Origin: Chondrus crispus
Lineage: Eukaryota; Rhodophyta; Florideophyceae; Gigartinales; Gigartinaceae
Length of the DNA stretch: 64,000 bases
Direction: 5' to 3'
NCBI RefSeq assembly: GCF_000350225.1
Contig: NW_005178965.1
Coordinates: 186,001 to 250,000 of the forward strand
Part shown: piece by piece, positions 63,541 to 64,000 of the stretch
Position numbering within the stretch: position 1 is the first letter of the stretch
How the letters are laid out: each line of letters begins with the position of its first letter
Position numbers and translations under genes: made by a program
Notes under the pieces: model-generated
The model's input: only the letters and a program-made list of their open reading frames with translations
Databases searched by the model: none
Told to the model about the DNA's origin: nothing

Positions 63541-64000
63541 ATGGGGCGTCAAAGCAAGAGTCGTTGGGTTCTTAAAAAACGCGGACCTTATGCAAAGCGT
63601 TCCGAAGATGTTGCATCACAAGGGACTACTTCGGATGGGCACGCACCATCTTCTTCTGAACCTCAGCTTGAAAGAAATCGAAAAAGAGCAAGGCCATGTA
63701 GGCAACTGTCTACAAAGCCAGCTAAACGTCCAGGAGATGGGTTCATGTTACTAGACGGTCAGTCAGACTCCTACGCTTCCCTTTTGAAAGACGGGCTTTT
63801 AAGCGACCTCCAAGAATACCAAGGCGTCATGCATGACGGTGTGGAGGCACTTCCATCAAGTCCTCACCCCGAACGAAATAACACGATCCGTTGTGAAGAA
63901 AGCGAAGGAATTTCTGGATTAGACATTGGATTGATCGTTGAGCAGGACAATGCCTACGAAGCTGAGGAGTCTGAGGAGCTGATAGACAGCATGTTCGAAA
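63541..64000 (+). CDS. Start of an unrecognised ORF running off the right edge
   Basis: From the ATG at 63541 the frame is open for 153 codons to the end of the window. The N-terminus is basic ('VLKKRGPYAKR', then 'RNRKRARPCRQ'), like a nuclear localisation signal, followed by a Ser/Pro stretch and an acidic C-terminal part ('EAEESEELID'). There is no signal peptide. Neither TATA box nor domain is evident. It could be the N-terminus of a transposase or of a nuclear protein; the continuation outside the window would decide. Confidence 0.5.
   Translation, partial: MGRQSKSRWVLKKRGPYAKRSEDVASQGTTSDGHAPSSSEPQLERNRKRARPCRQLSTKPAKRPGDGFMLLDGQSDSYASLLKDGLLSDLQEYQGVMHDGVEALPSSPHPERNNTIRCEESEGISGLDIGLIVEQDNAYEAEESEELIDSMFE

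Overview
The window is eukaryotic nuclear DNA. No operons, Shine-Dalgarno sites or bacterial genes are seen. It holds several families of LTR retrotransposons, pogo-like DNA transposons, small inverted-repeat elements, and a few intronless genes with TATA boxes about 100 bases before the ATG. GC-rich retroelements beside compact intronless genes fit a red alga; a florideophyte such as Chondrus crispus is my best guess, but this is inference only.

Bases 1-32748 are a stack of nested insertions. The oldest layer is a pogo/Tigger-type transposase gene; its C-terminal half is 31832-32748 and its N-terminal half should lie left of the window. Ty3/gypsy element A (minus strand, LTR 3278-3885, gag 627-3197, pol running off the left edge) sits in the Asp-Gly-His-Ser-Ser motif of that gene. 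Gypsy element C (3888-31826, plus, 1.13-kb LTRs, target duplication CAGTA) then landed two bases inside A's terminal CA. Gypsy element B (7343-19784, minus, 0.6-kb LTRs, target duplication GAAGG) landed in C's gag. B's 5' LTR was later hit by a 1449-bp TRIM-like element (17811-19259, target duplication GAAG), and B's integrase is cut by a C-family LTR fragment (9837-10879). By-eye divergence of LTR pairs (about 4-5% for C, 3% for B, 1% for the TRIM) agrees with this order. A and B carry gag and pol in a -1 frame relation with a frameshift signal; C, a chromodomain element, carries gag and pol in one frame split by a TAA. B and C each have a decayed long ORF on the antisense strand next to the 3' LTR.

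Bases 32750-51550 hold five paralogous genes (P1-P5) for secreted proteins of 232-263 residues with an unrecognised conserved domain. P1, P2 and P3 are on the minus strand, P4 and P5 on the plus strand. P1 and P2 sit in two copies of a segment of roughly 1.9 kb. The spacers carry no convincing genes but contain several long perfect palindromes, a hAT-like and a Harbinger-like short element, and a 1-kb TIR element just after P5.

Bases 52728-57516 are a Ty1/copia element with very short, unequal LTRs and four frameshifts. Bases 57829-59984 are a second decayed pogo transposase. Then come a 106-bp tandem repeat (61008-61330), an eleven-copy 102-bp (34-codon) minisatellite (62017-63120), and the start of an unrecognised ORF that runs off the right edge from 63541.
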